A stretch of DNA of 43,097 nucleotides. Origin: Scleroderma bovista. Its lineage: Eukaryota; Basidiomycota; Agaricomycetes; Boletales; Sclerodermataceae. The translations under genes were made by a program, and so were the position numbers. Positions 1-10,871 of the stretch are shown here, one piece after another. Each line of letters starts with the position of its first letter. The first letter of the stretch is position 1. The DNA lies in assembly GCA_037178675.1 (NCBI GenBank), contig JAYMGJ010000496.1, positions 1 through 43,097 on the forward strand. Direction: 5' to 3'. The notes below the pieces were generated by a model. It had not been told where the DNA came from. It was given only the letters and a program-made list of their open reading frames with translations, and did not search any database.

Positions 1-1179
1 CCCGTTCCCTAGAGCCAACCCCTATCGAATGTGAACAGCATTCATCGCCTTTTCTCTGGGATGACACCGTAGGATTGTCCGATGAGTACCTAATACATGC
101 TGACAACTGTTCTAGGCCAATAATGCGCGATTCAACCTCAATGGCAGTGTCTACAGGCTATCCTTTGGTCAGCCAGGCATTTACTGGTGTTTCAAGTGTA
201 TTGCCCACTCCTCTGAACGTGCCGACTGGAACCACATTCAAGACCTTAGCGTGCAATCCCTTCTGGAAGCATTTATTGGATTTGATGTGCCCAGGGAAGT
301 GCCACAGGGAATGCGACAAACCAATCTCAGGTATGTTGCACATTTTTCCCTCTCAGTTTATCTGAGCATACATTAGCAGTTATCCCAATGGCCCTGCAGG
401 CATTACCACACAATCAGACAAAGTGACAGTATCGACATTTGTCACATCTCAGGCTCATTTACATTTTGGCTAACACAATGATAGGGCTGAATCTTTATGG
501 CAAGGCATATCTTCAGCATCTGGTGCGCTGCTGGACTCAATTGCAATGTTGTACTAGTATGTTGGATTCTTCAATTTGGGTATGTATGAAATGTTAACAA
601 TGTTATGATACTCCAGAGCACAATTTTTCCCTATGTACACAAGTTCGCAACAGCAACCTGCCTAATTGATAGTGTACCTTTATATTTGTACTAGTATCAA
701 CTGTTTCATGTTACCTTTGTACTCAATGTCATCAAAAAGCCATCATATATCTGTGCTCTTCCTCTCTCATCCATCCTGGCGAAGTTGGTCATCAATAGTG
801 ATGGGATCTTGTCGTCGCCATCGTCGGTGTTGGCATTGGTGGCCTGGTGCTATTGTCACCGTTGTCAGGTGGGGTCATCATTGCATGGTCATGGTCGTTG
901 GTGCTGGTGATCAGGGGTTCTCCGAATATCTACATACCAAGTAACACATACCAGGATCCTAGTGATATTTAGGGGGTTCTCATTGAAATCACAAAATCCG
1001 ACTTCCCATACCTACTGAGACAGATCAATTTACTGCTGTACAATACAATACATCTTTGTCTTCGATACTGTATTGTGTAGCTCTGCCATAACTCATCACA
1101 GCGTGACGGGTACAGGTACTGCAACCCGTGGCTGTTATATTAAACTCGAAGGCATGCTGACCATTTGAGTTGCCTTCTT
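1..1179. other. No gene recognised
   Basis: Short open stretches occur here (for example 75-365 on the plus strand), but none shows a family motif, a coherent exon chain or a repeat that I recognise. The segment 780-910 is rich in TCGTCG/GGTGGT triplets, a faint echo of the large GTC islands near 30-33 kb. I see no tRNA, LTR end or terminal inverted repeat. Confidence 0.5.
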
Positions 1180-2851
1180 TTAGTCCAGGCGAGTCCTTCC
1201 CCTATACGTAGTCCTTGTTTTTCTAGTTACCCAGCTCGGCTCCATTCCAGTATGAAGATAGAGGCAATATCCTGGAAGAGTCAGGTGGGGGTGACCATCT
1301 ACGACATCCACCAACCATAGTTCTGACTCCCTCACCCAAACTTGAATTTTCCCATTGCCATAACGATGAATATATAGATCACCGGACTTTGCATGGGGAC
1401 ATGGGGGGGGGCTGCTGCAAGCAGTTGGCATGGGTTGAAATATATCTACCGATTGTTACATCCAAATTCCGAATCTTTGTATCCTGACGTGCTGGTGTTA
1501 CAGTGTCCGATGCTGCAATGGTACTAGTTGACTTAGAAAAGAAACCATTCCAGGAATGAATATTCATACCAATCCAGTGACCTGTCCGCATCGCATTCTG
1601 CTTGAACATTCGATGAATTGGTGACAGATGAAACTGATTTGTGGGCTCTGTTTGGCATAGTCATTTCTTCCATTGTCGTCAGGTTTGCAGCAGTAGCAAC
1701 CTTCAATGGGAACTTTGTTTGGTAGCCTGGCATAGCCTTAGATGATATGTATATGTGCACATTCCGCTTGAATAGGAGCATACCACGTACCCCAATATCC
1801 AATACCTCCGTGTAAATATCATGGTGAAATGCCCCCCCTTGGTTCACTGGGAACGACCGGTGGTGTATTGGGACAGACTGTATAAAATATCTCTCTTTTG
1901 TGCATGATGGTGTATTGAAAAAGACTTACATCGAACTCCACCCATCTATATGGGCGGTAAGGTGTGTTGTTTGCTCTGTAGAATTTGGCATTATACTTGA
2001 GTCGAGGGGCCTTCATTAGCAGAGCGAGCGCTAGTGAATGGAAGAGACATACCACACAGTCATTCGCCTTTTATCGTCATTAGAAGTCAAGTGGCACAAA
2101 GCATATTGTGATTTATCGAAATAAGGCGGTGAAGAGGATTACTAATCAGGTTCCTCCCACCTCCATTCCATTGGCTTCTTATCACCCCTAACTTCTTGTC
2201 AATTCCTCGAGTCACATTTTTGACCTTCTGCATCGATGTCTCAGTCTGCAGACCTCCCAGGAATGCTTTGAAGGGTTTTGTGTCACTGTGCGACTTGCAC
2301 ACACTCTAAGTAAGTCATTTCTCCTTCCCACACTCGACTCACTTTTGCAGCTTCGATTTTGAGTCTTCCATATCAATGTCGGCATCTACGGGCCTCATTT
2401 GGATGGTTTTCAGGTTGGTGGCCTTGATGACATAGGTAAGCTGTCTTGCTATCTTTGGTGTGGGCACACGTGCTGACTGCAAAGCGTGTTTTCTTTCTGT
2501 AGCCTCTTGTGATACTCCATGCGACTGCCGACAACAGCAACCTGCATTGTACATACCATGGCAGCCAAAATTAAGGCAAGGTATGAAAAAATACCAGATC
2601 CTGCACCTCTTACTGACATGTACATCATATACAGGACCCTCGTAATCTGGTTGATTTTCACCGCCCAAACTGGGTACTTTTGCACCAGTCGGCGGGTACA
2701 GATGGGGCCCAGACTGTCCTTGGTTAAATATGTTTGCTACTCGCCATGATTTTGCGACACCGCCTGACTCGTTTATTTTTCTTTCCTTGTCAGCAAAAAC
2801 AAGAGTACTCTTCATGGAGAGCAGGAAGACGAGGAAGTGACAAGATGACAA
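1180..2851 (-). CDS. Possible multi-exon hypothetical gene
   Basis: Not recognised. On the minus strand, protein-like segments are separated by GT-AG gaps. One at 2640-2850 includes GGVAKSWRVANIFNQ and GGENQPDYEGP and ends at a plausible donor. Another at 1600-1850 includes YTEVLDIGVRGMLLFKRN and KFPLKVATAANL. I could not chain them into one reading frame or find a convincing start, so the limits are only the outer edges of this coding-like sequence. It may be a decayed gene. I infer no function. Confidence 0.25.
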
Positions 2852-3514
2852 GAGGATGCTTGCACCTACCTTACAAGAAATTACTGGAGTTCCGGATCAG
2901 AAAAACAACACGAACGGAAGACCAAGCTCATTCCCTGATGGGCCTGATGCACGCTCACTAGCACCAATCCCTTTTGTGTCAAAGTCTATTCTGATGGTCT
3001 GATTAACCGTTGCTTTACAGTGGGCCTTGGACAATATTTTGGCCAGGACTGGATACATGTCGTTTTTGATGGATCTTACAAAATTCCACGACCTTCCAAT
3101 GAAGACCACTCCGCAACACATCAACGGCAGCGGCGACAACATGTCATGAAGTGACCACTGTGACGATGATTACCAATGTAGACACTGACCACCACCACCT
3201 GCACAGGGCAGAGACAGCAACAGACAACGACAGTGCGGGCGCAGGTGCAGATGGACCATGAACAGAGGAGGTGAGACGGGCCTGGGGGCCCGGGGAGAGC
3301 ATGAGCATTTTTGAAGGATGCAACTGGGTGATCTCACATGCCAAATTACTTTATGGTGATCTAGGATTGCTAATTGCACTGTATCGCCGTCGCAGGAATT
3401 TATTCTGACAGCAGCCAATCTTTACAATTGCACGTGGATGTTTCATGAGGTTATAAGTCGTAGCAATGCTCATTGTGCTGCCAGGCCTATCTGACTTTCT
3501 CGTAAGATCAGTTT
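2852..3514. other. No gene recognised
   Basis: Between the uncertain minus-strand gene and the plus-strand exons starting near 3515 I find no coherent exon. Upstream exons of the 3515 gene could lie here but cannot be fixed by eye. Confidence 0.4.
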
Positions 3515-4162
3515 ATGTACTACCAGCCTTATTATCTGCCAATTACTCTTCGGAGGACCTTTGACAGGGATTGCAGTCCAAGTCCAGATAATTCTGTGAT
3601 TACCGCTCGTCAAATCTTCGATTTTGATGTTGAGCACCTTAGTCAATGGGTGTCAGCGGCTGATGTGGCATCCTCGAATGTGATTACTGGGGTGACTGAA
3701 TGCCCATCAGTCCGATCACATGAAGGGAGTACCCACCTTATTCCCCCACCACAAGGGACAATATCAAAGCCTGGCAGTGGAGGGTATAGCTTGTGGGATG
3801 CATTGGGGTGGGAATGGGGCACATACAGGGACGTCCAGGTGCGTTCAGTGCCGTGACCCAGACTTATTTACATCTTTCCAAAGGAGGGGCTGCACCTTGT
3901 GTGCGAACAACATCTTGATATGATGAGCCCATTTCACCTTCAAAAGCCAGAGTCAATCACTGCATTTTATCGGGCAGTAAGTCTTGTCGCAGTCTATACT
4001 AAGCTACTCCTAACTTCTTTGATCCAGGCTCAGGAAAAGTTCCCGAAACTTGCCTATTATCAGGACTCATGGGTCACGAGGGACTTTGCAACAATGTACC
4101 TGAAGAACAAAGTTGGGAGTAATAAAGCAAAAGAAAAGATGCAACAGACTACAAACATTTAA
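3515..4162 (+). CDS. Hypothetical basidiomycete protein, 3' exons
   Basis: Three exons join in frame: 3515-3838, 3884-3976 and 4028-4162, separated by 45- and 51-nt GT-AG introns. The product includes SHLIPPPQGTI-like sequence followed by SGGYSLWDALGW, and ends with a short basic tail containing YQDSWVTRDFATMYLKN. From memory this tail resembles a family of uncharacterised Agaricomycete proteins; I cannot name a domain or function. The clean frame across two introns is the reason to call it a gene. The ATG at 3515 is only the first in-frame one; an N-terminal exon may be missing. It converges with the WD40 pseudogene, whose stop is at 4213 on the other strand. Confidence 0.55.
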
Positions 4163-4212
4163 GAGAGGTCAACCACAGTGGAATTGCTGTGGGCGCAAGT
4201 TGCAGGGAATAG

Positions 4213-5715
4213 CTAGTGCTTGTAATATGTTGAATACAGAAATGCCACCACCACTGCAAATGTAGAGACAATTACAAGGGTGCCAGTCAAGGCAAGCCTG
4301 CCTCTGCTGGAAGGATCCTTGTCTACTTTCTTTAGAAAACTGTCAATCCAGGTGGTTCACATAGCATAGCACACCAAACTAACCTCATTGGACCATATTT
4401 TGACACGCAGTCGTACATCACCTGGATCAGAAGAACCACTAGCAATGAAATGCTTGGAGTGCTGAGGAGAGAAATACTGTTGACACCTATAAGCTTCCCA
4501 GGTAGTGAGTTAACTGGGCCCACCCACAACAACAACTTGAACTGCTTGTAGTTCTGCACAGCAGATGAGTCAGACCCATCAGTACAAACATTTGGACGAA
4601 CCTTTCCCATGGTGAAGAACTTGCACAAGCTTTCCCAAGGCAATATCCCACAACATAACTTCTCCAGTATCACTGCCAGTAATAGCCACATGTCCTTCAA
4701 GATCAAATTGGACCTGACAAATGCGGTTTTGTCTCACCATATAGTTGAGTCGATGGAGATGAGTAAGGGTGTAAGGGTGCTGGTCTGTGAGTTGATATAT
4801 ATCACACCCATCCTCCAGATTCCAGATAAGAAGTGTTCTTTTTTGTTCATGGTAAGCTGAGCATCCTCTAACTAATCATCAGATGTTACTCCTATAACAG
4901 GTGAGAGACATACATCCGTGTGTGGAGCCTTATGTGCCATATTTGGTTCCACGGTGCAATGGTCCAGGCAATGCTAAGATGGTATTGATAGAATACAGAA
5001 AACATCAAAGAAGATCTTACATCTCACAGGAATCCAGATGGGTTACCATCAAAGAATGTCCTCAGCCAAAAAATGGACCGAGATAGGTAGAGTTGGGTAA
5101 TGAGGATGTGAGGAAGGTGGAATCATTCGAATGAGGTGAAGCGGTGCTACAAGATGACTGGTGATGACGATAGTCGGGTGCTATGACTTTGCTTACCTCC
5201 TTTGTCCTTGGTGACCTGATACAAAGCAATCCTTCCCATCGTCATCACAGCTAGAAGGTTATGTGTTTCATCTAGTCCAAGAGCCTCAATAGCAGAATCA
5301 AATACGGTCTCCATGTGCATCCATTCAAACAGAACCTGTCATTCTGAATTGGGAGACCGCCTGTGAGACATTAAGTGATGGCTTACCAAACTGACATTGA
5401 AGCGCCAGAAGACCAATGTGCCATTGGCCCCAGCTGATATGAGGCAGTTCAGCTCGCTGCGGGAGTTATCACGAAGCCATTTGATAGCGACAACGGGACC
5501 TTGCTTTGGCTTCAATCAACATATGATGGTTCCATCATGCATTTGCCAGATGATGACATGACAATTGTCACCTATAAGTTGTCTGTCAGGAGCACCTGCG
5601 AGTGAATAGAATACTTACTTCCAGTTGCAAGAAAGCTCCCATCCTCTGTAAAAGATGCGCAATTAATTGGACCTTTGTGACCTTCTAGGGTCCATTGTAG
5701 CTTATACTTGACCAT
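4213..5715 (-). pseudogene. WD40-repeat protein with C-terminal membrane segment, decayed
   Basis: The ATG at 5715-5713 opens with WTLEGHKGPINCASF, matching the start of the plus-strand WD40 gene at 7654. Recognisable beta-propeller pieces follow: CHVIIWQMHDG, GPVVAIKWL, SAGANGTLVFWRF, HNLLAVMTMGRIALYQV and GHVAITGSDTGEVMLWD, with short introns between. The C-terminus carries one hydrophobic helix, LVIVSTFAVVVAFLYSTYY, shortly before the stop at 4213-4215, so the protein was probably a propeller anchored to a membrane. Two lesions are visible: an in-frame TGA at 5516-5518 (TGT TGA TTG, likely from CGA), and a frameshift near 5050 where the frame needed for MVTHLDS is not the upstream one. It is a paralogue of the 7654-9457 gene, in opposite orientation. 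Confidence 0.65.
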
Positions 5716-6458
5716 CGTCTTCGGGTTCACAATTGGTGGCAAGCAAGTTCACGTGCGTGGATTGTGGTGTAGCCCATCTCGTGTTGCGAAAAGCTGAATG
5801 TAGTGGTTCAGTCTAAACAAATTATACTAACCTCAGCCATGGATTCGAATCAGTTTGTATATCAATCCTATTCGAATATTTGTTGTTAACTAACCACCCC
5901 GCAGACCTCCACAGACCCAGAGTACCTTCTTGCTTGCCAGATTCGTGAGTACTATTTCAGTTTCATTCCGATGATCTAAACCTTCAAGTAAGCCAAATCT
6001 ATCCTAAACCTTGTTTCATTGTGCACAGGCCACGACACTGGCTTTTCTGGCAACACTGCCGCAATAGCAGGGAGTGGCATATCTCGCATCTGAGCAGTGC
6101 ATGTAGATATGACTATTGCTGACCCTACTCGAGTGTGCGTTAATTACAGGCTTGAAACGAATGAGGTCACTCAAGAAAGTGCGCAAAGCAATTCAGTTTG
6201 ATGATGACGACCGACGCGTCGGGAATTGTGACATGCCAGAGTCTTGTCGTGTCTCATGTCCCACAGGACATGTTAGGTGTGGTGAAATGGATGGAGGAAG
6301 CGGAGAGGGTGCTACCAAGTGTGGTGATGCTGAAGGACCGCTATGGCACTACTTCGGTGAACTGTACGGTGTTTTCCTGGGTATGTGACCTCAGGTGTGT
6401 TTTCCTGTCCTTGTCAAGACCGGTTCTTCACCGATCTGATCTCTACGAGGGGTCAGGG
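5716..6458. other. No gene recognised
   Basis: Upstream of the WD40 pseudogene start. Plus-strand open stretches at 6116-6476 show no motif I recognise, although a segment around 6280-6390 (KWMEEAERVLPSV) could be an exon of an unknown protein. The right end is a short GGGGTCAG tandem repeat that runs into the LTR. Confidence 0.35.
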
Positions 6459-7035
6459 GGTCAGGGGTTGGTCTAGCGGTAAGACCGAGATGCTACGTAG
6501 CGTAGTCGCGCTTCCCGAGTAATAGGAAGGCCGACTGAGGGTCTGACGGAGAGTCCGAGGGTAAACGGTCTATGACTGAGTGCTTGTACGAGACAGAGAC
6601 GGAGAGTGCGAAGGGAGAACAGATGAGAAGTATCTTATTCAATATTCGAACTGAAACTACAACAGACCGAGTATCTAGGTATTTATACTGAGTGGAACGG
6701 ATGAGGCGATGTACGGGAAGTCGGGATTACCGACGAATGACGAGCGCAGTCGCGCTGCGCGCTGAGTAAGTACGGTAAGTGCGATAACCGGATTACCGAT
6801 GAGTATCATATTAGTAATGCAACGGGACGGGAACGTATAGTAACCGGAAACAAGAAAGGAAACATATTAGGTAATAGTACAGAGAGACAGAACGGACAAC
6901 GCGCTCACCGATCGGTGGCGATACAGGACAGATAGAAAGAAACGGAAAAGGGAGTACATACAATAGACGGACGGCGAACGCGTGGACGCGATCGGACAAT
7001 AGGGTACAGGGTGATCGGATGTCATGGTCGTGACA
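6459..7035 (-). mobile_element. Solo LTR, Ty3/Gypsy-like, about 577 bp
   Basis: Read on the minus strand it begins TGTCACGACC at 7035, has a TATA box (AGTATAAATACC) near 6680-6691, and ends ACCGCTAGACCAACCCCTGA near 6460, where CA would be expected but the last bases are altered. This is standard LTR architecture: TG start, U3, TATA, pyrimidine-rich R/U5. CpG density and composition differ sharply from both flanks. No gag-pol sequence lies beside it, so it is a solo LTR. I could not find an intact target duplication. Confidence 0.6.
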
Positions 7036-7653
7036 GTCCTTCTGTCTGCATTCGTTCATTAAATGATTGCTAGCACTCCATGGCAACCAAGGAATGTACC
7101 GTTATGAACCATCGAGAGCATTACGAATACCCTCGAGCTGCACTGCAGTGATATCGCAGATCGCATCTGCTCTGCCCTCCCCTAGGGACTAGTCACCGAG
7201 GTATGACAGAAATACATCAGTCTTATGGTTTTGCATCATGTGCGGGTGTGGGGCATGGCTAACATCAAGGTGGCATCATAATCGACATCGCTGTGGTTCC
7301 GGGTGGCGAAGAAAGTCCCTCACAATCCTAGAGGAAATGCAGGGAAGCTATGTGTGACCCTTGGAAACCACTCAGACATTGCTATGTGCTATGGAGTCTG
7401 ATGCTACTAGGCAATATTTGACGACAAGTTTGGACAGATGTCAATAATTACTTAACCCCCCTAATTAGTACCTCCAGTGTAATGGTATGAGGTGGCAGGC
7501 ACCACGTTTTTCTGGTGTGGACCACTGTCAGACCTGAGACAACATGATGAACCTTGAGTACTCAGGGTTATTTTAGTTATGGTTGGCTGTGCGTTTGGAT
7601 TTTTTGTCCTTTGACAACTGACCTCTGCTCCTGCACCTTTGACGTTCACCATC
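7036..7653. other. Intergenic, upstream of WD40 gene
   Basis: About 620 bp between the LTR and the WD40 start. It should hold the WD40 promoter, but I see no clear TATA box and no other gene. Confidence 0.4.
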
Positions 7654-9457
7654 ATGAAATTCCAACCATTCATTTTAGAATGTACACTTGAGGATCATAC
7701 CTCGTTGGTCAATGCACTGGCATTCACTCCAACCGGCAACTATCTGGCTAGCGGGAGCAACAATGGCAGCCTCATTATATGGGACCCTGTGACTGGGCTA
7801 ATGAAGAACTGCATCATCTTCCGCAATCCGATCCTCAGCCTTGCATGGGACCCACAGCACCTCAAACGTCTTTACGTTGGCTGTGAAGATGGGACGCTTG
7901 CTCTTCTCAATGACTTTGAGGTGAGAGATATGTCCCTAGTCACGAAGCTGCCTGACTGAAGAAGTTTGAAAGGCTCGAGAGCCATGCCACACTGTACTTA
8001 CTGGGATAAAATCCTCAGTTTTTGCCATATCCATCGATGAATACAGTGAAAGTGTCGCTATCTGTATTGGCCCTGAAGTTCATCTGGCAAAAGAGATCGC
8101 GCCAGGTGTTTTTCATGTCAGTGACCATTGAGATGTTGTGCTGACAAATGGACAGTGAGATATGCTTCATTCAATATTTTGCCTTCTCCATGCAAGTGTT
8201 CTGCCAAGTTGGTTGATAAGCATGTCCATGGTCGAGCACTGACCTTTATGGAGAAGGGTGCCAAGCTCATCGTTGCTTATCTCTATCATGGAGTAGTGTA
8301 AATCTTGACCTATTGCTTCGAACCAATTTTAATCCAAGCTCTAGTTGCTGTAATGTGAACACATTTCAATGTCTTTGGCACATCAATCCCATTCATGGTC
8401 ACCAGTTAATGTATGCGAATATCTCACTGATGTGTCTATCACTAATAATTGCTAATTCTTTATTAGTGGACATGCTGCTCTTTCCTCAGACCACAAAAGG
8501 GTGGTTTTGTCCAACCTTGGTGAAGGAGTAGATGTGTATTTAGTGGGACAATCTCATCCTGAGTTGCACCTCAAACACCACCCTGTTTCAGAAGAGAAAA
8601 ATGTGCCTTTGCAGGTTGCCTTCATCCTTGGAGGATCAGCAGTTGTCAGTGGGTCCTCTGATGGGAAAGTTCCAATTTGGATGGCAACATCTGGTGAATG
8701 TATGCAGCTGCTCGAACATGGCAGTAAATTTTTTTTGGTGGTCTGAATATAATGGTTGTATTAAATCCATCACTCTGGTCTTCAGGTCATGTTGTACAAA
8801 CTGTCACTGTAGGTCTCATCAATATCATGAACAGGTTGCTTGATTCACTTGACATTAGGCATTTGAATACCCTACATGCACTTTAATTGCTGCTGCAACA
8901 TCTTTTACAGAAGATGAGACATTTATCAGGTTATGGAAAGGTAAAAATGATAATGGTATGTTTTTAGGTGGTTTAAGAGATCTCTGGACTACTTAAACAT
9001 TTATTTGTAGTGATGGAAGTAATTTCTAAAACATTGAAAGCCTACTTGTGGACCAGAAACCTGTCTATTAGGAGTGCATTGAATGCTCTGCTGTGCAAGA
9101 GGGTACCACTGTTACCTGTCATCATAGCTTTTGCTCTTCTCCTGTCTGCACTTGTCTACATGTGCAGCATAGCAGATCAGGTCTGTACAACATTCGTTTA
9201 CCTATATCACAGCTCATATCCATTAGAAACTCATGCAGGACATTGTGTTCCCCATTGGTCATCCCCCCTATATTTTTTCCCATGGTGGTTTGCACCACTT
9301 TAATATGAAGACCCTGTGGCCTGATATCTCAGCTACAATTCATCAAGCAGCCTTGAAAAGTATTGGGTATCTGTATGAGAAATTGAAGGATGGGGGGGAT
9401 GAACTCCCATCTGTAGACCAGCTCGAATCCTTTGACAGTAGTATCATATACCTCTAA
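7654..9457 (+). CDS. WD40-repeat protein with C-terminal membrane segment
   Basis: The ATG at 7654 is preferred over any upstream codon because the propeller starts directly after it (TSLVNALAFTPTGNYLASGS). Nine exons can be drawn: 7654-7920, 8019-8105, 8156-8297, 8345-8404, 8467-8723, 8786-8808, 8859-8955, 9011-9180 and 9239-9457. All joins keep frame except the first, which is off by one base next to a TTTTT run (indel or sequencing error). The expected product is about 440 aa. WD-type motifs include GSLIIWDPVTG, VLSNLGEGVDVYLVG and GSSDGKVPIWM. Exon 8 encodes a hydrophobic helix, VPLLPVIIAFALLLSALVYM, and exon 9 a tail of about 70 residues. Known: WD40 propellers are protein-interaction platforms. 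Inferred: this one is membrane-anchored. No enzymatic or NACHT domain is present. Confidence 0.7.
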
Positions 9458-10871
9458 CCACATCAGAAAGAGTTCTGAAATTATGTTGTACATAGTCATG
9501 TTGTATGTAAAACCAGTGCTGCTAACAGATATGAATTCCGCAAACGAACATGTGCAGTTCACCCCGAGGCCCGCTGTGGCAAGTCCTTGGTGCGAAGACG
9601 CTGCGAAAGAATGGAGAAATTGCGCTGTCAGCGAACCCCGTATAGCAAGTCAGGGGGGAGGGGTGCAGCATAGACAACGGGATTGACATGCTCATTATGG
9701 CAGTAGGTCATCGAAGACAAAGGGCAACTCATAGTTAGTTGATATTTAGGATCGAGAGCTGGAAGACTATAAGGCAATTCCTCTGATATCCAGTACTTCC
9801 TGGTGACGTCAACAGATCTCATATGAAGCTGCGAAGCCATTCAATGGCAGAGCAAGGACGAGCTCCTGGGTGTTCCGATAGCAGTCGTCACGGTGAGCCA
9901 ACAAGAAGGTAAAATGAAGGGGCCACGCATGAACCTTGTCAGTGCCAGGGGTCTGTAGCGAAGAAGAGCGAGGACGCACTACAGGGAAATGGGATTAGTT
10001 CCATGCTTGCGACTAGTTAGTTGTGATGGAGGCTGAAGACCAGGTCTGCAAATGTAATAGTAGTGGCAATCAAAGGCAATCAAAGACCTGTGTAAACGGA
10101 AAACGAGTAGTGACACAAGCGACTGCAGCGCAGCCCAACTGGTGCTGCAGAGCAGAGATGTCAGCTACCAGCATGGCACTGTGAAATGTCAGACAGACTC
10201 TATGATCAAGACTCACCGACAACGTGAAATCCAGACGATGACCGAACGTGGTATTAATGTACCAGTCATACTTGACATGACTGGCTCGTTTTGATAGTCA
10301 GCTTGTCCAACTAATGTTTAACGTTGGCACCATGGTTGGATGACCTAGATAATGCCATCACAACATCAAATCTAGGCAATGAAATAAGGCATAGAACACC
10401 GTGAGAATACTTGACATAACCGCACCAACTGATGCATAAAAGCATCACTACAAAAATGCAAAATCATGTGGTAGTAGAGGGAAGCTTGGCTCAAGCAAAC
10501 AATTTGACGTAGTGGCGGCATCCACAAGGTCATATTTTATGCACACAACAAGACGTCTTCACCCTTGTTTGCTGATGATGACTCAGATTGAAAATTTCTC
10601 ACAGTAGCAACAACAATCGTTCTTCATGGGATGAAAGGGCAAGACATCCAAGCCTCTTGTCAAGTGTTAGCGGTCAGGTTTTTGTTTTCTAGTTATCTGA
10701 CCATCATAGTACACTGGAATTGTGATTTAATTGACTCATATTGATTATGGTGACATTAGGGTTTCACTCGTCACTTGAACTTTTCATTGGGATGGTAATT
10801 GGAATCACAATTTCGGGGGGGTAACTCCAGGGCTTTGCCTGTGGTGATATCCTATTGCATACACCATAGGT
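9458..10871. other. Long gap with no recognisable gene
   Basis: The only protein-like stretch is on the minus strand around 9840-9960 (HAWPLHFTFLLAHRDDCYRN and following); it has no recognisable start, domain or continuation. The rest (10000-10870) is AT-rich with no open frame of interest, no LTR ends and no inverted repeats. Confidence 0.4.

Noticed and set aside
6440..6530. tRNA or tRNA-derived SINE suggested by TGGTCTAGCGGTAAGA
   Set aside because: There is an A-box-like string but no B box or cloverleaf, and the sequence is better explained as the 3' end of a minus-strand LTR.
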